DNA from: Alphaproteobacteria bacterium 46_93_T64
GTDB taxonomy: Bacteria; Pseudomonadota; Alphaproteobacteria; Sneathiellales; Sneathiellaceae
Length of the DNA: 64,000 nt
Assembly: GCA_002163135.1 (NCBI GenBank)
Contig: MAAN01000035.1
Location: 156,631 to 220,630 of the forward strand
Reading direction: 5' to 3'
A program made the translations under genes and the position numbers. The notes below the pieces were generated by a model. That model was not told where the DNA came from. It worked only from the letters and a program-made list of their open reading frames with translations, and ran no database searches. Of this stretch, positions 1 through 9,325 are shown piece after piece (position 1 is the first letter of the stretch; each line of letters opens with the position of its first letter).

Positions 1-44
1 GGCGGGGCAGCCACTTTCACATCTAAGTTGCAGAGGAGGCTGAA

Positions 45-1604
45 GTGAGCCTTATCAAGTCCGTTGTGACCGTTGGTGGCTTTACGATGGTCAGTCGCAT
101 TTTGGGGTTTATCCGGGATATTCTGATTGCTACTGTTTTAGGCGCGGGGCCAATTTCAGACGCCTTTTTTGTGGCATTTCGCATTCCCAACATGTTCCGA
201 CGTCTCGTGGCCGAAGGTGCATTTTCCGCGGCATTTGTCCCCCTATTCGCCCGGGAGCTTGAAGAGGGAAGTAAAGAAACAGCACTCGAATTTGCGGCCC
301 ACGCCCTTGGATTTCTAACGGGTTTTCTATTTGTGTTCTCCGCGCTCTTTATGATCTTCATGCCCTTTTTGATGCAGTATCTAGCGCCCGGCTTCGAAGC
401 TGGTGGCGCGCGTTTTGAACTGGCGGTTACCTTCACCCGGATCACATTTCCCTACCTGATCGCAATGGCGGTCGTGGCATTGCTTGGTGGCATCCTAAAT
501 GCGTTTTATAAATTCGCAGCCATGTCTGCGGCTCCCATTTTGCTCAACATCATTTTAATTAGCTGTTTGATTTTCCCTCTTTTGAACAATTCTTTTGACG
601 CTGGAATTCTTCTAGCATGGGGTGTTGCCGCCGCAGGTGCCGCGCAAGCCATCTACCTAATTATTGCCTGCAAACGTGAGGGTGTATGGCCGGGGGTACG
701 TGTTCCGCGTTTTACGCCAAAGATTAGAAGACTATTTCGGTTGATGTTACCGGGCCTTGTAGGGGCAGGTGTTCTACAAATTAATATTCTTGTGGGAACG
801 ATTATCGCTTCCTTACTGGCGACGGGATCCATCTCCTATTTGTATTATGCAGATCGCGTCTATCAACTGCCGCTCGGCGTTATCGGTATTGCGGTGGGGA
901 CTGCCTTATTGCCTATGCTCTCGCGCCAACTTCGCTCCGGTGAAAAGGACCTTGCCAATGAGACGATGAACCGAGCTGTAGAGCTTTCAATGTTGTTCAC
1001 TCTTCCGGCGGCTGTTGCCCTGATGATAATCGCACAACCGGTCATATCGGTATTGTTTGAACATGGTCAGTTTGACGCAAGCGCCAGCGAGACAACAGCC
1101 AAAGCTTTAGTTGCCTTCGCCAGTGGCCTCCCCGCATATGTTCTCACGAAAATCTACGCCCCGGGTTTCTTTGCCCGTGAAGATACGACAACACCTGTCA
1201 TTATTGGCATTATTGCCATGCTGATCAACATCGTCCTCAGCTTGTTATTACTGGATTTGTTGGCCCATGCAGGCATTGCGCTGGCCACCTCATTAGCTGC
1301 ATGGATGAATGCGCTCACATTGATGGCCCTGCTTCTTATGCGGGGTCACTACAAAACAGATCGGCGTCTAGTACGTCGCCTAATCGGTGGATTAGCGGCA
1401 TCTGCGGTTATGGGCGGAGCGCTCTGGGCAAGCCTTCCCTATACACACATACTCACTGGAACGGACGATCTGCTTTTGCGTATCTTGGGCCTCACCTTGC
1501 TGGTCGGCGGCGGCGGTCTTGTTTTCGGAATATCAGCTCTTGTTTTCGGGGCTGCCAATTTAGCGGATTTGAAAAATATGTTAAGACGGCGAAAGTCAGC
1601 ATAA
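45..1604 (+). CDS. murJ: Lipid II flippase MurJ (MviN)
   Basis: Predicted integral inner-membrane flippase that moves lipid-linked peptidoglycan precursor to the periplasm. The 519 residues are almost wholly hydrophobic segments, fitting the roughly 14 helices of the MOP-superfamily MurJ. The N-terminus carries the family hallmarks: Arg18, Arg24, Asp39 and Arg52/Arg53 sit in contexts like VSRILGFIRD and NMFRRL, and these positions match the essential charged residues known in E. coli MurJ. The start is GTG at 45, with a strong AGAGGAGG ribosome site at 32-39. The 44 bases upstream contain no recognisable gene end. In many alphaproteobacteria glnD lies upstream, but that cannot be confirmed here. 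trpS follows on the same strand. Confidence 0.95.
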   Translation: MSLIKSVVTVGGFTMVSRILGFIRDILIATVLGAGPISDAFFVAFRIPNMFRRLVAEGAFSAAFVPLFARELEEGSKETALEFAAHALGFLTGFLFVFSALFMIFMPFLMQYLAPGFEAGGARFELAVTFTRITFPYLIAMAVVALLGGILNAFYKFAAMSAAPILLNIILISCLIFPLLNNSFDAGILLAWGVAAAGAAQAIYLIIACKREGVWPGVRVPRFTPKIRRLFRLMLPGLVGAGVLQINILVGTIIASLLATGSISYLYYADRVYQLPLGVIGIAVGTALLPMLSRQLRSGEKDLANETMNRAVELSMLFTLPAAVALMIIAQPVISVLFEHGQFDASASETTAKALVAFASGLPAYVLTKIYAPGFFAREDTTTPVIIGIIAMLINIVLSLLLLDLLAHAGIALATSLAAWMNALTLMALLLMRGHYKTDRRLVRRLIGGLAASAVMGGALWASLPYTHILTGTDDLLLRILGLTLLVGGGGLVFGISALVFGAANLADLKNMLRRRKSA

Positions 1605-1608
1605 AAAG

Positions 1609-1637
1609 TTGACGCTCTCTGCTCGCCCTGCAATAAC
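1609..1637 (+). promoter_or_regulatory. Candidate sigma-70 promoter for trpS
   Basis: TTGACG at 1609-1614 is followed after 17 bases by AATAAC at 1632-1637. The -35 box matches consensus in five of six positions and the -10 box in four of six. It lies about 80 bases before the trpS start and begins just after the murJ stop. Found by eye only. Confidence 0.3.
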
Positions 1638-1718
1638 CGCTATTCCTTTTTTCTCTCGCCCGGGCGACCCACGGGGTTGATGTGCCGGGCTCGTGTCCAA
1701 AGCGTGAGGAGCGTTTTA

Positions 1719-2717
1719 ATGTCTCGTATTTTTTCTGGCGTACAGCCAACTGGTAACCTTCATCTTGGCAACTATCTTGGCGCCATTCGTAATTTTGTCC
1801 GTCTTCAAGAAGATTACGAGTGCATTTACTGCGCTGTTGATATGCACGCCATTACTGTCTGGCAAGACCCTGAAGAACTACGCGGCAATATCCGTGAAGT
1901 AGCCGCCGCCTATTTGGCCTCCGGAGTTGATCCTAAGAAATCCATCATTTTTGCTCAAAGCAATGTGTCCGCTCACGCAGAGTTAGCCTGGATTTTCAAT
2001 TGTGTTGCCCGTCTTGGCTGGTTGAACCGCATGACACAATTCAAGGAAAAAGCCGGCAAAAACCGTGAAAATGCCTCCCTTGGTCTTTATGCATATCCAT
2101 CGCTGATGGCGGCTGACATTCTTGCGTATAAAGCAACACATGTCCCTGTTGGCGAAGACCAGAAACAACATCTGGAACTGACACGCGATATTGCACAGAA
2201 ATTCAATAATGATTACGGAACGGAAACGTTCCCTTTGGTTGAACCCCTGATCTTTGGAGAAGCAACCCGTGTTATGTCTCTTCGTGATGGTTCCAAAAAG
2301 ATGTCGAAATCCGATCCAAGCGATTATTCACGGATTACCCTAACTGACGGGCCCGATGAAATTTCCAAGAAACTTAAAAAAGCGCGGACCGATGCTGAAC
2401 CGATCCCTGAAAAGGTTGAGGATTTGGCAGAACGCCCTGAAGCTTCCAACCTTGTTGGGATATATGCGGCTCTTGCGGATATGACTAAGGCGGATGTACT
2501 TGCGGAATATGCTGGATCGCAATTCTCAAGTTTCAAGCCAGCCCTCACGGAACTAGCCGTTGAAAAATTTGGTCCAATTGGTGCTGAAATGAAACGATTG
2601 ATGGCCGACCCGGGATATGTAGATAGTGTTTTGAAAGACGGCGCTGAACGGGCTCGTGTAATCGCAGATCCTGTCATTCGCGAAGTAAAAGAAACAGTTG
2701 GATTTTTGGTAAGCTAA
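1719..2717 (+). CDS. trpS: Tryptophanyl-tRNA synthetase
   Basis: Class Ic aminoacyl-tRNA synthetase that charges tRNA-Trp. The HIGH-type signature appears as GNLHLGN (residues 12-18) and the KMSKS loop is exact at 194-198; the total of 332 residues is normal for bacterial TrpS. The open frame extends upstream to an ATG at 1677, but the ATG at 1719 is preferred. It has TGAGGAG at 1705-1711 and gives the typical N-terminus [12 protein letters not shown]. It follows murJ on the same strand with about 110 bases between and is followed by a strong hairpin. Confidence 0.96.
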   Translation: MSRIFSGVQPTGNLHLGNYLGAIRNFVRLQEDYECIYCAVDMHAITVWQDPEELRGNIREVAAAYLASGVDPKKSIIFAQSNVSAHAELAWIFNCVARLGWLNRMTQFKEKAGKNRENASLGLYAYPSLMAADILAYKATHVPVGEDQKQHLELTRDIAQKFNNDYGTETFPLVEPLIFGEATRVMSLRDGSKKMSKSDPSDYSRITLTDGPDEISKKLKKARTDAEPIPEKVEDLAERPEASNLVGIYAALADMTKADVLAEYAGSQFSSFKPALTELAVEKFGPIGAEMKRLMADPGYVDSVLKDGAERARVIADPVIREVKETVGFLVS

Positions 2718-2727
2718 AAACGAGATA

Positions 2728-2756
2728 GAGGCGACAAACTTGTATCCTGTCGCCTC
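2728..2756 (+). terminator. Hairpin after trpS
   Basis: A perfect 9-bp inverted repeat (GAGGCGACA at 2728-2736, TGTCGCCTC at 2748-2756) with an 11-base loop starts 10 bases after the trpS stop. The downstream tract is only moderately T-rich, so it may terminate inefficiently or protect the mRNA end. Confidence 0.5.
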
Positions 2757-2807
2757 GCTCTTACATTTAGGTGTACACTTGCCTAAACAAATGAGGATTT
2801 AGAGACC

Positions 2808-3776
2808 ATGAGCGAAATCGGAACGGGCGGAAATACACCGCGAGGCCGTAGCATTACACTACGCGGCCATACCCGAAACCTTTCGCTGATCCTTATTGCC
2901 CTCGTCGCTATCTATTACATCGGCGGCATGATGTGGATCCATACAATTGACGACGATGTAAAATTCATTCCCGCCAAATCCAATCAAATGCCAGGCGGTA
3001 GCCGTGCCATAGAAATAATGGCGGGCCTCATTGACCGTGAAGTCATCCAGAATGTCTGGACAACAAACGATCCGTTTTTTATGCCGGGATCCCTGCTCGA
3101 TAACATGCCAAATTATCAGCAAGGCATCGTTTCTGCGTTAGCCCGCTTCGGGTTCGAGCTAACTGATCAAATTGGCCGAACGCGTGGATCCAGCCAAACG
3201 GACCCCGATCTTCAAATAACTGCGGGTCTTCTGCAATACCCAGCAGATGTCTTTGAATGGGACCCTTCTGTCTCATTCCTTCCGACGGCCTCCTCGGAAA
3301 CACAATATAAAAAAGCCCGCAATTCCTTGATCAACTACAACAAACGCCTTGCAGAGGGGCGCGCCGTCTTTGAAAAACGTGGCGACAACCTGCTTGCAAC
3401 ACTGGACCGCATTGCACTTGATCTTGGCTCTTCCACGGCTGTTATTGATAAACATATTGCCGAACATTCCGGCGCCTACGTAGATTTCTTGGCAGATGAT
3501 CTTTTCTATGGCTTCAAAGGGCAATCTTATGCCTATTACATGATCTTGAAAGCCTTGTCAGAAGATTTTGAAGACTTGATCCAAGAACGAGAACTTGGAA
3601 ATGCATGGGAACAACTCCTGTCCAGTTTTCAATCGATCGTCGAGCTGGACCCCTATATCATTTCAAACGCCAAAACAGATGGTCAGCTTTTCCCTAATCA
3701 TCTCGCTGTACAAGGGTTTTATATCTTACGTGCCCGCACACAACTTCGGGAAATAAGTAACATTCTCTTGAAATAA
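2808..3776 (+). CDS. DUF2333 family membrane-anchored protein
   Basis: A 322-residue protein that resembles the DUF2333 family of proteobacteria, whose function is unknown. A single hydrophobic segment lies at about residues 24-43, after a short N-terminus rich in Gly, Arg and Thr. This suggests an inner-membrane protein with a large periplasmic domain. The rest is soluble and mostly helical in composition, with several acidic stretches. Start ATG at 2808. It sits between trpS and a universal stress protein on the same strand, with 53 bases to the next gene. No catalytic motif was recognised. Confidence 0.75.
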   Translation: MSEIGTGGNTPRGRSITLRGHTRNLSLILIALVAIYYIGGMMWIHTIDDDVKFIPAKSNQMPGGSRAIEIMAGLIDREVIQNVWTTNDPFFMPGSLLDNMPNYQQGIVSALARFGFELTDQIGRTRGSSQTDPDLQITAGLLQYPADVFEWDPSVSFLPTASSETQYKKARNSLINYNKRLAEGRAVFEKRGDNLLATLDRIALDLGSSTAVIDKHIAEHSGAYVDFLADDLFYGFKGQSYAYYMILKALSEDFEDLIQERELGNAWEQLLSSFQSIVELDPYIISNAKTDGQLFPNHLAVQGFYILRARTQLREISNILLK

Positions 3777-3829
3777 CCCTTAATCTGATGGCAGGATAGA
3801 GGCTGGTATTAACAACATTCGGAAACTTC

Positions 3830-4318
3830 ATGAGTGGTGACACCCAAACTTCTAAACGCCGAAACAAATTTCTAGTTGTTGTCGATGACACGCCCGAATG
3901 CAAATCGGCTATCCGGTTTGCTTGCCGGCGTGCTTGGCATGTTGGCGGTGGTGTTATTTTGCTTAAAGTGATCGAACCGCCTGATTTCCAGCATTGGATG
4001 GGGGTTGAGCAGGTCATGCGTGAAGAAGCCCGCCAAGCAGCAGAGGAGCTGCTACAGGAACTGGCTGCTGAAATTCAGAATGACACCAATCTAATACCGG
4101 AATTTGTTATTCGTGATGGGTATATAAAGGATGAACTTCTGGCCTTGATTGAAGAAGATCCAGATATCCGCATTTTGGTGCTGGCAGCTTCACCCGACAC
4201 AGGTGGCCCTGGTCCACTGGTGAAAAGCCTTGTTGGGGAAATGTCAGGTACGTTTGCCATCCCCATCACAGTTGTTCCGGGCAACATGAGTAGCAGTCAA
4301 CTGGACGCTGTTACATAA
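3830..4318 (+). CDS. Universal stress protein (UspA family)
   Basis: Cytoplasmic stress protein with a single Usp domain of about 145 residues after a short basic N-terminus. The fold is recognisable from the first strand KFLVVVDDTPECKSAI, the middle LVLAAS strand, and the C-terminal ITVVPG strand. The ATP-type motif G-2x-G-9x-G(S/T) is not clearly present: the corresponding region reads SPDTGGPGPLVKSLVGEMS, which is degenerate, so nucleotide binding is uncertain. It follows the DUF2333 gene by 53 bases, probably in one transcript. Confidence 0.88.
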   Translation: MSGDTQTSKRRNKFLVVVDDTPECKSAIRFACRRAWHVGGGVILLKVIEPPDFQHWMGVEQVMREEARQAAEELLQELAAEIQNDTNLIPEFVIRDGYIKDELLALIEEDPDIRILVLAASPDTGGPGPLVKSLVGEMSGTFAIPITVVPGNMSSSQLDAVT

Positions 4319-4326
4319 TCTTTCCC

Positions 4327-4356
4327 ATACTCGATTCGAGATTTTTATTCGAGTAT
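4327..4356 (+). terminator. Weak hairpin after the universal stress gene
   Basis: ATACTCGA (4327-4334) pairs with TCGAGTAT (4349-4356) around a T-rich loop, eight bases after the stop. A short ATTCGAG direct repeat overlaps it. There is no long T run, so termination is only a possibility. The remaining spacer to 4606 holds a small CCTGC-GTTA-GCAGG hairpin at 4566-4579 and no gene. Confidence 0.35.
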
Positions 4357-4606
4357 CGATTTTCCCCCGAATCTTGAAAAAATTCGTGAGTTGTAACTCC
4401 TTGAGTCTCCACAAGATTCCGTTCGGCTGACTCAAGGCTTGCAATTAACACTTTCTTAATACATATTCCGTTTCCGCCGACATGTCATCGTCGTATTTTG
4501 ACTTGAAGGCACAGTATTTAGTGTATTGGTGGTGTTACACGCACCAAATATAGTGTTCTAATACGCCTGCGTTAGCAGGTTAACTATGGTACGGCGATAA
4601 ACTGAA

Positions 4607-5650
4607 ATGCGTCAGATAACATCTGCTCTTAAATCAAGTAAGGTTGCCACCTTGCTCGCTTTGTCGCTCGTTGTGGTATATGCCGCGACAGAGTTTGGCG
4701 ATCACCCATCTCAGATGGCGTATGCGAGCTTGCCTGTAAAACCAGCCCCTGTGGCCGTACCAGGTGCTGCTGACAGCTACAAGACAGCATTGCTTAACAT
4801 CCCGACGCCGCAACTGCGCCCGGCAGATCTACCTGCTGTGGAGCAACCTTTTCAGATTACAGTGGTCTCGCTGACTAACAGCTGGAACAACGTTGCCTTT
4901 AATCTGCCTCAGATCAGATCCGGCCAGGATGTGCCGCGGTATTTCGTGCAAAACATGCCAACGGATATCCTCGATATCGAAAATGTACAGGACCGTAAGA
5001 ACCTGTTTTTGTCAGTTGCCCTGCCCCTCATTCTCAAAGTGAACGAAAACATTGAGAAACAGCGCAAGAAGCTTCAAGAACTAATGGCAAGCAGCCAAAA
5101 TGGAACGTCCCTTACCATCAAGCAAGCCACTTGGCTTAACTGGCTCGCCAAACATTACAGTGGAAACGCCAATGACATGCCGGGCTTGTTATTACGTGTA
5201 GATACCGTTCCAGTCTCCCTTGCTCTTGCTCAGGGCATCGAAGAATCAGGTTGGGGAACCTCCAGATTTGCAAGAGAAGGCAATGCTCTGTTCGGTCAAC
5301 GCGTCTGGTCGCCGGGCGAAGGACTTGTTCCCCACGAGCGTGCAGAGGGAGAGCAGTATGAGGTTAAAGCATTTGATGAGTTGCTTCAGTCTATTGAGAA
5401 TTATGCAACGAACTTGAACAGCTTTAGCGCTTACGAAGAATTCCGCCTGGAACGTGCCCGCCAACGCAGTGAATATGGCATCGCAAGTGGATACGAACTT
5501 AGTCGTACGCTTACATCGTATTCAGAACGCGCTGACGATTATATTGAAGCCCTGCAATCCCTCATGAGGGTGAACAACCTAGGCCAATTTGAAGATTCCA
5601 AATTGGCCCCAGAGCGGTTTGCTCAGATAGTCAATTCATCTAGCAACTGA
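4607..5650 (+). CDS. Bax-like glucosaminidase-domain protein
   Basis: A 347-residue predicted exported or membrane-anchored peptidoglycan hydrolase. A hydrophobic segment lies at about residues 13-28. It is followed by a long linker and a C-terminal glucosaminidase domain of the Bax/FlgJ type. In that domain the stretch LAQGIEESGWGTSRFA carries the likely catalytic glutamate (Glu212 or Glu213), and NALFGQRVW fits the family. Members cleave the N-acetylglucosaminyl bond of peptidoglycan. The ribosome site is weak. The 3' end overlaps the convergent aldolase gene by 28 bases. Its neighbours on the other strand are also cell-wall enzymes. Confidence 0.85.
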   Translation: MRQITSALKSSKVATLLALSLVVVYAATEFGDHPSQMAYASLPVKPAPVAVPGAADSYKTALLNIPTPQLRPADLPAVEQPFQITVVSLTNSWNNVAFNLPQIRSGQDVPRYFVQNMPTDILDIENVQDRKNLFLSVALPLILKVNENIEKQRKKLQELMASSQNGTSLTIKQATWLNWLAKHYSGNANDMPGLLLRVDTVPVSLALAQGIEESGWGTSRFAREGNALFGQRVWSPGEGLVPHERAEGEQYEVKAFDELLQSIENYATNLNSFSAYEEFRLERARQRSEYGIASGYELSRTLTSYSERADDYIEALQSLMRVNNLGQFEDSKLAPERFAQIVNSSSN

Positions 5651-6393
5651 TCTGCTGCAGCCGCCAGTAAAGATGTTTCTGCTGCACATAATAGAAAATC
5701 AAAACCTTCGGCAAACATCTCATTTGTACGAGCGGATCCTGTAGAAATACAGCCCAGCCATTTGCCACTTTTCTTGATTTTATCTCGCGCCAGTTCAAAC
5801 TGTGCTTTGACGTCAGGATCGGCGAACTCGCCAAGTTTACCGATACTTCCTGATAAATCATAGGGACCAATAAACAACATATCGACGCCATCTACGGCCG
5901 CGATTTCCTCAATATTGGCAACAGCTTCTGCCGTTTCTATTTGGCAAATAATCATCACATTATCTTCAAAATCACGACGATATTCTTCTGCATGACGTCC
6001 ATATAATGCTGCCCTAGCGGCTCCAAATCCCGCACCACGGGTTCCGTTAGGTGGATATCGACATGCGTCCACAGCCATTTGGGCTTCGGCTGCCGTATTC
6101 ACAGAAGGGAACATGATCCCTTCCATACCGATGTCCAGCGCACGTTTTACCTCAATAGGATCATTTACTGGGATCCGCATAAAAACACTTGTATCACCAA
6201 CAGAGCGAATAGCACGGTGCTGATCCATAGAAGTTCGAAGATCTCCTCCGCCATGCTCATGGTCAATCATAATTGCATCAAATCCGCAGCCACCCATCAC
6301 TTCCGCCATTTCCGACGAGCCCGTAAATAGCCAAGCACCCGCGGTTTTTTGACCCGCTTTTAGTTTGTTCTTAAGTCGTCCAATACCATTCAT
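5623..6393 (-). CDS. HpcH/HpaI family aldolase
   Basis: Class II, metal-dependent aldolase of 256 residues, similar to 2-dehydro-3-deoxyglucarate and 4-hydroxy-2-oxoheptanedioate aldolases, which split such substrates to pyruvate (or a pyruvate derivative) and an aldehyde. Visible signatures are the catalytic His in IDHEHG (His45), MRIP with Arg73, the metal ligand Glu153 in QIETAEA and Asp179 in GPYDLSGS. The start ATG at 6393 has AAGGACA upstream. It is the last gene of a reverse operon, nine bases after the deacetylase. The natural substrate cannot be told from sequence. The 3' end overlaps the facing Bax-like gene. Confidence 0.85.
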   Translation of the reverse strand: MNGIGRLKNKLKAGQKTAGAWLFTGSSEMAEVMGGCGFDAIMIDHEHGGGDLRTSMDQHRAIRSVGDTSVFMRIPVNDPIEVKRALDIGMEGIMFPSVNTAAEAQMAVDACRYPPNGTRGAGFGAARAALYGRHAEEYRRDFEDNVMIICQIETAEAVANIEEIAAVDGVDMLFIGPYDLSGSIGKLGEFADPDVKAQFELARDKIKKSGKWLGCISTGSARTNEMFAEGFDFLLCAAETSLLAAAADQLLDELTI

Positions 6394-6402
6394 TATCTGT
6401 CC

Positions 6403-7464
6403 TTAATTTCGCGGAATATAAAAGAGATTACCAAACCAGCGAAAACGCCCGTTTGCACCTGGCAACGTACAATTTATTCGCCCACGCCCCGGCTGGTAAG
6501 CCCTGCTTAATCGGATTTCGAACCGGTTCTCTCCGATGCGCTGAATTGGAACGGTCCCTCCCGACTGATTTGAAGAATAGCAAGTAAGCTGTTTCAAATT
6601 GTCGTATTTCTCATCCAAAGAAAAACCGAATGCAGGAGGATTTATTTTCAGGACATTGTCCGTAGGGGTCACATTCTTAACCCGAAGCGGCAACGCATTT
6701 GCGGCCAAACGTAACCGTCCGATACTCCCGTAATTCTCGTTCATTGCAAAACGAGGGTACGAAAATTTGTCATGTCCTGCATAAGCAACACCTGATTGCT
6801 GTCCAAAAGCAGCCTTGAAACCGGCATCTGCAATTATATTTTTTATATCCAAACCGTACTCACCGTATGGATAGGCAAAAAGAGCCGGAACAAATCCCAA
6901 ATTTTTCTGAAAGGCTTCATTTGCGCCCGTGATCTCGTTGCGAATTTGATCAAGAGACAATTTTGGAAGATGCGCGTGGCTTGCCGAGTGATGGCCAATA
7001 TAGACGTTCCCGTCACTCATCTCTTTCAATTGCGCCCAATTCATATAGTCCGGATTATTTTTTCCCAGGTAATTCGTTGAAGCAAATACAGTAAATGGCA
7101 GATCAGCTTTCTTCAAAATCGGCCAAGCTTTTTCGTAAACAGACCGATAAGCATCATCAATGGTAATGGCCACAGTGCGATCCGGAAGAGTTTTATTATT
7201 TTCCAGATGTTCAACGATTTGTCCAAGGGGTAGAACCGTATATCCACCATTTTTAAGCTCATTCACGTGGGCCTGAAATTGCTCAAGTGAAATATTAGTT
7301 GTCGGATACTTACTCTCGTCAAAACGATGATACATGATCACGCTGGCCCAGTCGTCAGCCTGTGCGGGGATTGCAGTTAAAAGAGTTGCACCAAACAATA
7401 TTGCGGCACAGTTCATCCAAAATGCTGCTCTCAGAAACCCTTTATACTTACCATATCCCGTCAT
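6403..7464 (-). CDS. Secreted polysaccharide deacetylase
   Basis: A 353-residue protein with a signal peptide (hydrophobic core about residues 15-30, possible cleavage near AQA) and a NodB-type deacetylase domain. Domain motifs are VIMYHR, the catalytic and metal-binding pair TIDDAY (Asp103-Asp104) and the HxxxH metal motif HSASH (His159 and His163). Members remove acetyl groups from N-acetylated glycans such as peptidoglycan or poly-GlcNAc. About 120 residues after the catalytic domain look beta-rich and may bind carbohydrate. Middle gene of a three-gene operon, with nine-base gaps on both sides. Confidence 0.88.
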   Translation of the reverse strand: MTGYGKYKGFLRAAFWMNCAAILFGATLLTAIPAQADDWASVIMYHRFDESKYPTTNISLEQFQAHVNELKNGGYTVLPLGQIVEHLENNKTLPDRTVAITIDDAYRSVYEKAWPILKKADLPFTVFASTNYLGKNNPDYMNWAQLKEMSDGNVYIGHHSASHAHLPKLSLDQIRNEITGANEAFQKNLGFVPALFAYPYGEYGLDIKNIIADAGFKAAFGQQSGVAYAGHDKFSYPRFAMNENYGSIGRLRLAANALPLRVKNVTPTDNVLKINPPAFGFSLDEKYDNLKQLTCYSSNQSGGTVPIQRIGENRFEIRLSRAYQPGRGRINCTLPGANGRFRWFGNLFYIPRN

Positions 7465-7473
7465 TATTACCTC

Positions 7474-8034
7474 TTAATCCAATTCCATCATTTGTGTCGC
7501 CGCTGCCTCATCAGATAAAGTTGGATATCTACGCGGTTTGAACAATTGGTAGTGCCACCATTCATTCCGATAAAAATCCCAACCAGACGCCGTCATGAGC
7601 CCCAGCAATATTGCTCTATTTTTCTGTGCTTCACTCGAGATGTCCAGCGCTCCGTGATGAGACAATTCTGTCATCGCATCAAACTCTGTGCCCATTTCAA
7701 GTTCCGCGCCCTGCTTATCAAGAAGAGTCAAATCAATCGCAGCCCCCCTTGCATGCGGCGATCCACTGGAGGGCGGAGCCAGATACGCCGGGTTTGGGGT
7801 ATGATCCCAGAGCGCCTGAACTGCCTCTGTCGGTCTAAATCCGTCAAACACCTTAAAGCGATATCCAACTTGTTTTGCAAGTGCCGTTGCTATTTTCAGA
7901 TTTTCGGCGGCCTCTTCATTCAAAAAACATGCAGATCGTTTGTAAATCGGAGCTTCGGTGAAATTGTTAACACTGGCATAGCGTATCTCCAACTCTACAT
8001 CGAACGCTTCTTTGGTAATCTCTACGAGCTTCAT
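7474..8034 (-). CDS. D-alanyl-D-alanine dipeptidase (VanX/DdpX family)
   Basis: Zinc dipeptidase predicted to hydrolyse free D-Ala-D-Ala. Counting from an upstream ATG at 8052, the family signatures are Arg73 in DGFRP, the zinc ligands His100 and Asp107 in SPHARGAAIDL, and Glu164/His167 in EWWHY. The start is placed at the second ATG (8034), because it gives the usual family N-terminus and has a weak GGTGATGGG before it; the ATG at 8052 is possible. No signal peptide is seen, so it is probably cytoplasmic and used in D-Ala-D-Ala recycling rather than vancomycin resistance, since no vanHA genes are nearby. First gene of the operon with the deacetylase and aldolase. Confidence 0.87.
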   Translation of the reverse strand: MKLVEITKEAFDVELEIRYASVNNFTEAPIYKRSACFLNEEAAENLKIATALAKQVGYRFKVFDGFRPTEAVQALWDHTPNPAYLAPPSSGSPHARGAAIDLTLLDKQGAELEMGTEFDAMTELSHHGALDISSEAQKNRAILLGLMTASGWDFYRNEWWHYQLFKPRRYPTLSDEAAATQMMELD

Positions 8035-8144
8035 TTGTGACCCATCACCCATACGAAACTGGCGTCTGTCATACTTTTACACCAGACAAGAAAAAAACTA
8101 TATGCTAAGGCCTAGCCTCGCTGAGAAAGGGAGCCTACTAGGAC

Positions 8145-8870
8145 ATGACGCAGAAGGCAATGAGGATACTTGCATTGGACACCGCCTTAAACGCGTGTTC
8201 TGTTGCCCTTAGTGAAGATGAAACCATTTTGGCGTTTCACCATGAAGAACGCGCTCGCGGACACGCTGAAACCTTGTTGCCGATTATTAAATCCCTGATG
8301 ACCGAAGCCCACACCCGCTTTGAAGATCTGGATATGATCGCTGTCTCGGTTGGTCCCGGTACCTTTACGGGCTTGCGCATTGGTCTTGCCGCCGCGCGTG
8401 GAATTGCCATTGCTGCCAATAAACCCTGCCTCGGAATTACAACTTTAAACACCTTGGCAGCTTCAGTACCGGCAGAGCTTGCCGACGGTCGCATAATAAT
8501 TCCCGCCATCGATGCCCGGCGAAAAGAAATCTATGTTCAATCTTATCGATATGAAGATAATTCAGCCCGGCCAACGTCTATCGATGCGCCACAAGCCGTT
8601 GAGATAAGCGCCGCCCACACTTTCTTACCAGACACTCCTTTTCTAATTCTTGGAAGTGGCGGTCCACTTTTAAAAGAAGCTGGGCAGCTTGAAGGTCTTT
8701 CTTTTGAACTAGCGGACTTGGAGCCTAATCCTGACGCAAGGGTTATTGCGGCACTTGCAAGAGAGCGAGGTGTTCCAGTGGAAGGATCACCGCCACCAGC
8801 TCCCTTATATCTGCGGGGGCCGGATGCAAAATTACCGGGCGGTATAGACCCTACGCCAGCAAAAAAATGA
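8145..8870 (+). CDS. tsaB: tRNA threonylcarbamoyladenosine biosynthesis protein TsaB
   Basis: Partner of TsaD in forming t6A at position 37 of ANN-decoding tRNAs. The 241 residues start in the classic way (MRILALDTALNACSVAL after a five-residue lead), with SVGPGTFTGLRIGLAAARG as the TsaB signature. The Walker-like metal motifs needed for catalysis in TsaD are absent, as expected for this structural subunit. The first ATG at 8145 has TAGGAC just upstream; the ATG at 8160 is an alternative start. It overlaps rimI by four bases (ATGA), showing translational coupling. Confidence 0.93.
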   Translation: MTQKAMRILALDTALNACSVALSEDETILAFHHEERARGHAETLLPIIKSLMTEAHTRFEDLDMIAVSVGPGTFTGLRIGLAAARGIAIAANKPCLGITTLNTLAASVPAELADGRIIIPAIDARRKEIYVQSYRYEDNSARPTSIDAPQAVEISAAHTFLPDTPFLILGSGGPLLKEAGQLEGLSFELADLEPNPDARVIAALARERGVPVEGSPPPAPLYLRGPDAKLPGGIDPTPAKK

Positions 8871-9325
8871 CGTTCACTCACGAGTTCTTACATTCTGAGA
8901 CAGTCGCTCCGCTACTTGCTGCCCTGCATAAAGAATGCTTTGCCCCTGCGTGGAATGAAAAAACATTTTCCGATCTGTTAGCCCTCCCGACGACAACAAC
9001 GCAACTTCTTTGCCGGGATGTTACTCCCATTGGATTTTGCCTATATCAAATTACTCATGACGAAGCCGAAATTCTAACTCTCGGAATTCTACCCGAGACA
9101 AGAGGAAGTTCATGTGGAGCTCTTTTACTTGAGCGCGGGCAAGAGTATCTCTCAAACCGAAATGTTCGGCGCCTACTGCTGGAAGTTTCCGAAAAGAACA
9201 TCCCGGCCAGACGCCTCTATGAAAAGGTAGGGTTTTCTGAAATTGCGCGGCGAAAGGGCTATTACCGCGACGAAACTGGACGTGTCGACGCACTGATTTT
9301 CGAGATGACCCTCCACGCGCGTTAG
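8867..9325 (+). CDS. rimI: Ribosomal-protein-alanine N-acetyltransferase RimI-like
   Basis: GNAT-fold acetyltransferase of 152 residues, probably acetylating the N-terminus of ribosomal protein S18. The acetyl-CoA region is visible as LGILPETRGSSCGALLLERG, followed by LLEVSEKNIPARRLYEKVGF, the RimI-type ending of the domain. It is coupled to tsaB by an ATGA overlap, the usual alphaproteobacterial arrangement. Exact substrate is inferred from context. Confidence 0.88.
   Translation: MTFTHEFLHSETVAPLLAALHKECFAPAWNEKTFSDLLALPTTTTQLLCRDVTPIGFCLYQITHDEAEILTLGILPETRGSSCGALLLERGQEYLSNRNVRRLLLEVSEKNIPARRLYEKVGFSEIARRKGYYRDETGRVDALIFEMTLHAR

Noticed and set aside
4498..4526. Promoter for the Bax-like gene at TTGACT
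   Set aside because: The -35 box is good, but no acceptable -10 hexamer lies at 16-18 bases.
7474..8034. Vancomycin-resistance locus because of the VanX-type dipeptidase
   Set aside because: No vanH or vanA-type ligase and no VanRS system nearby; a recycling enzyme is the simpler reading.
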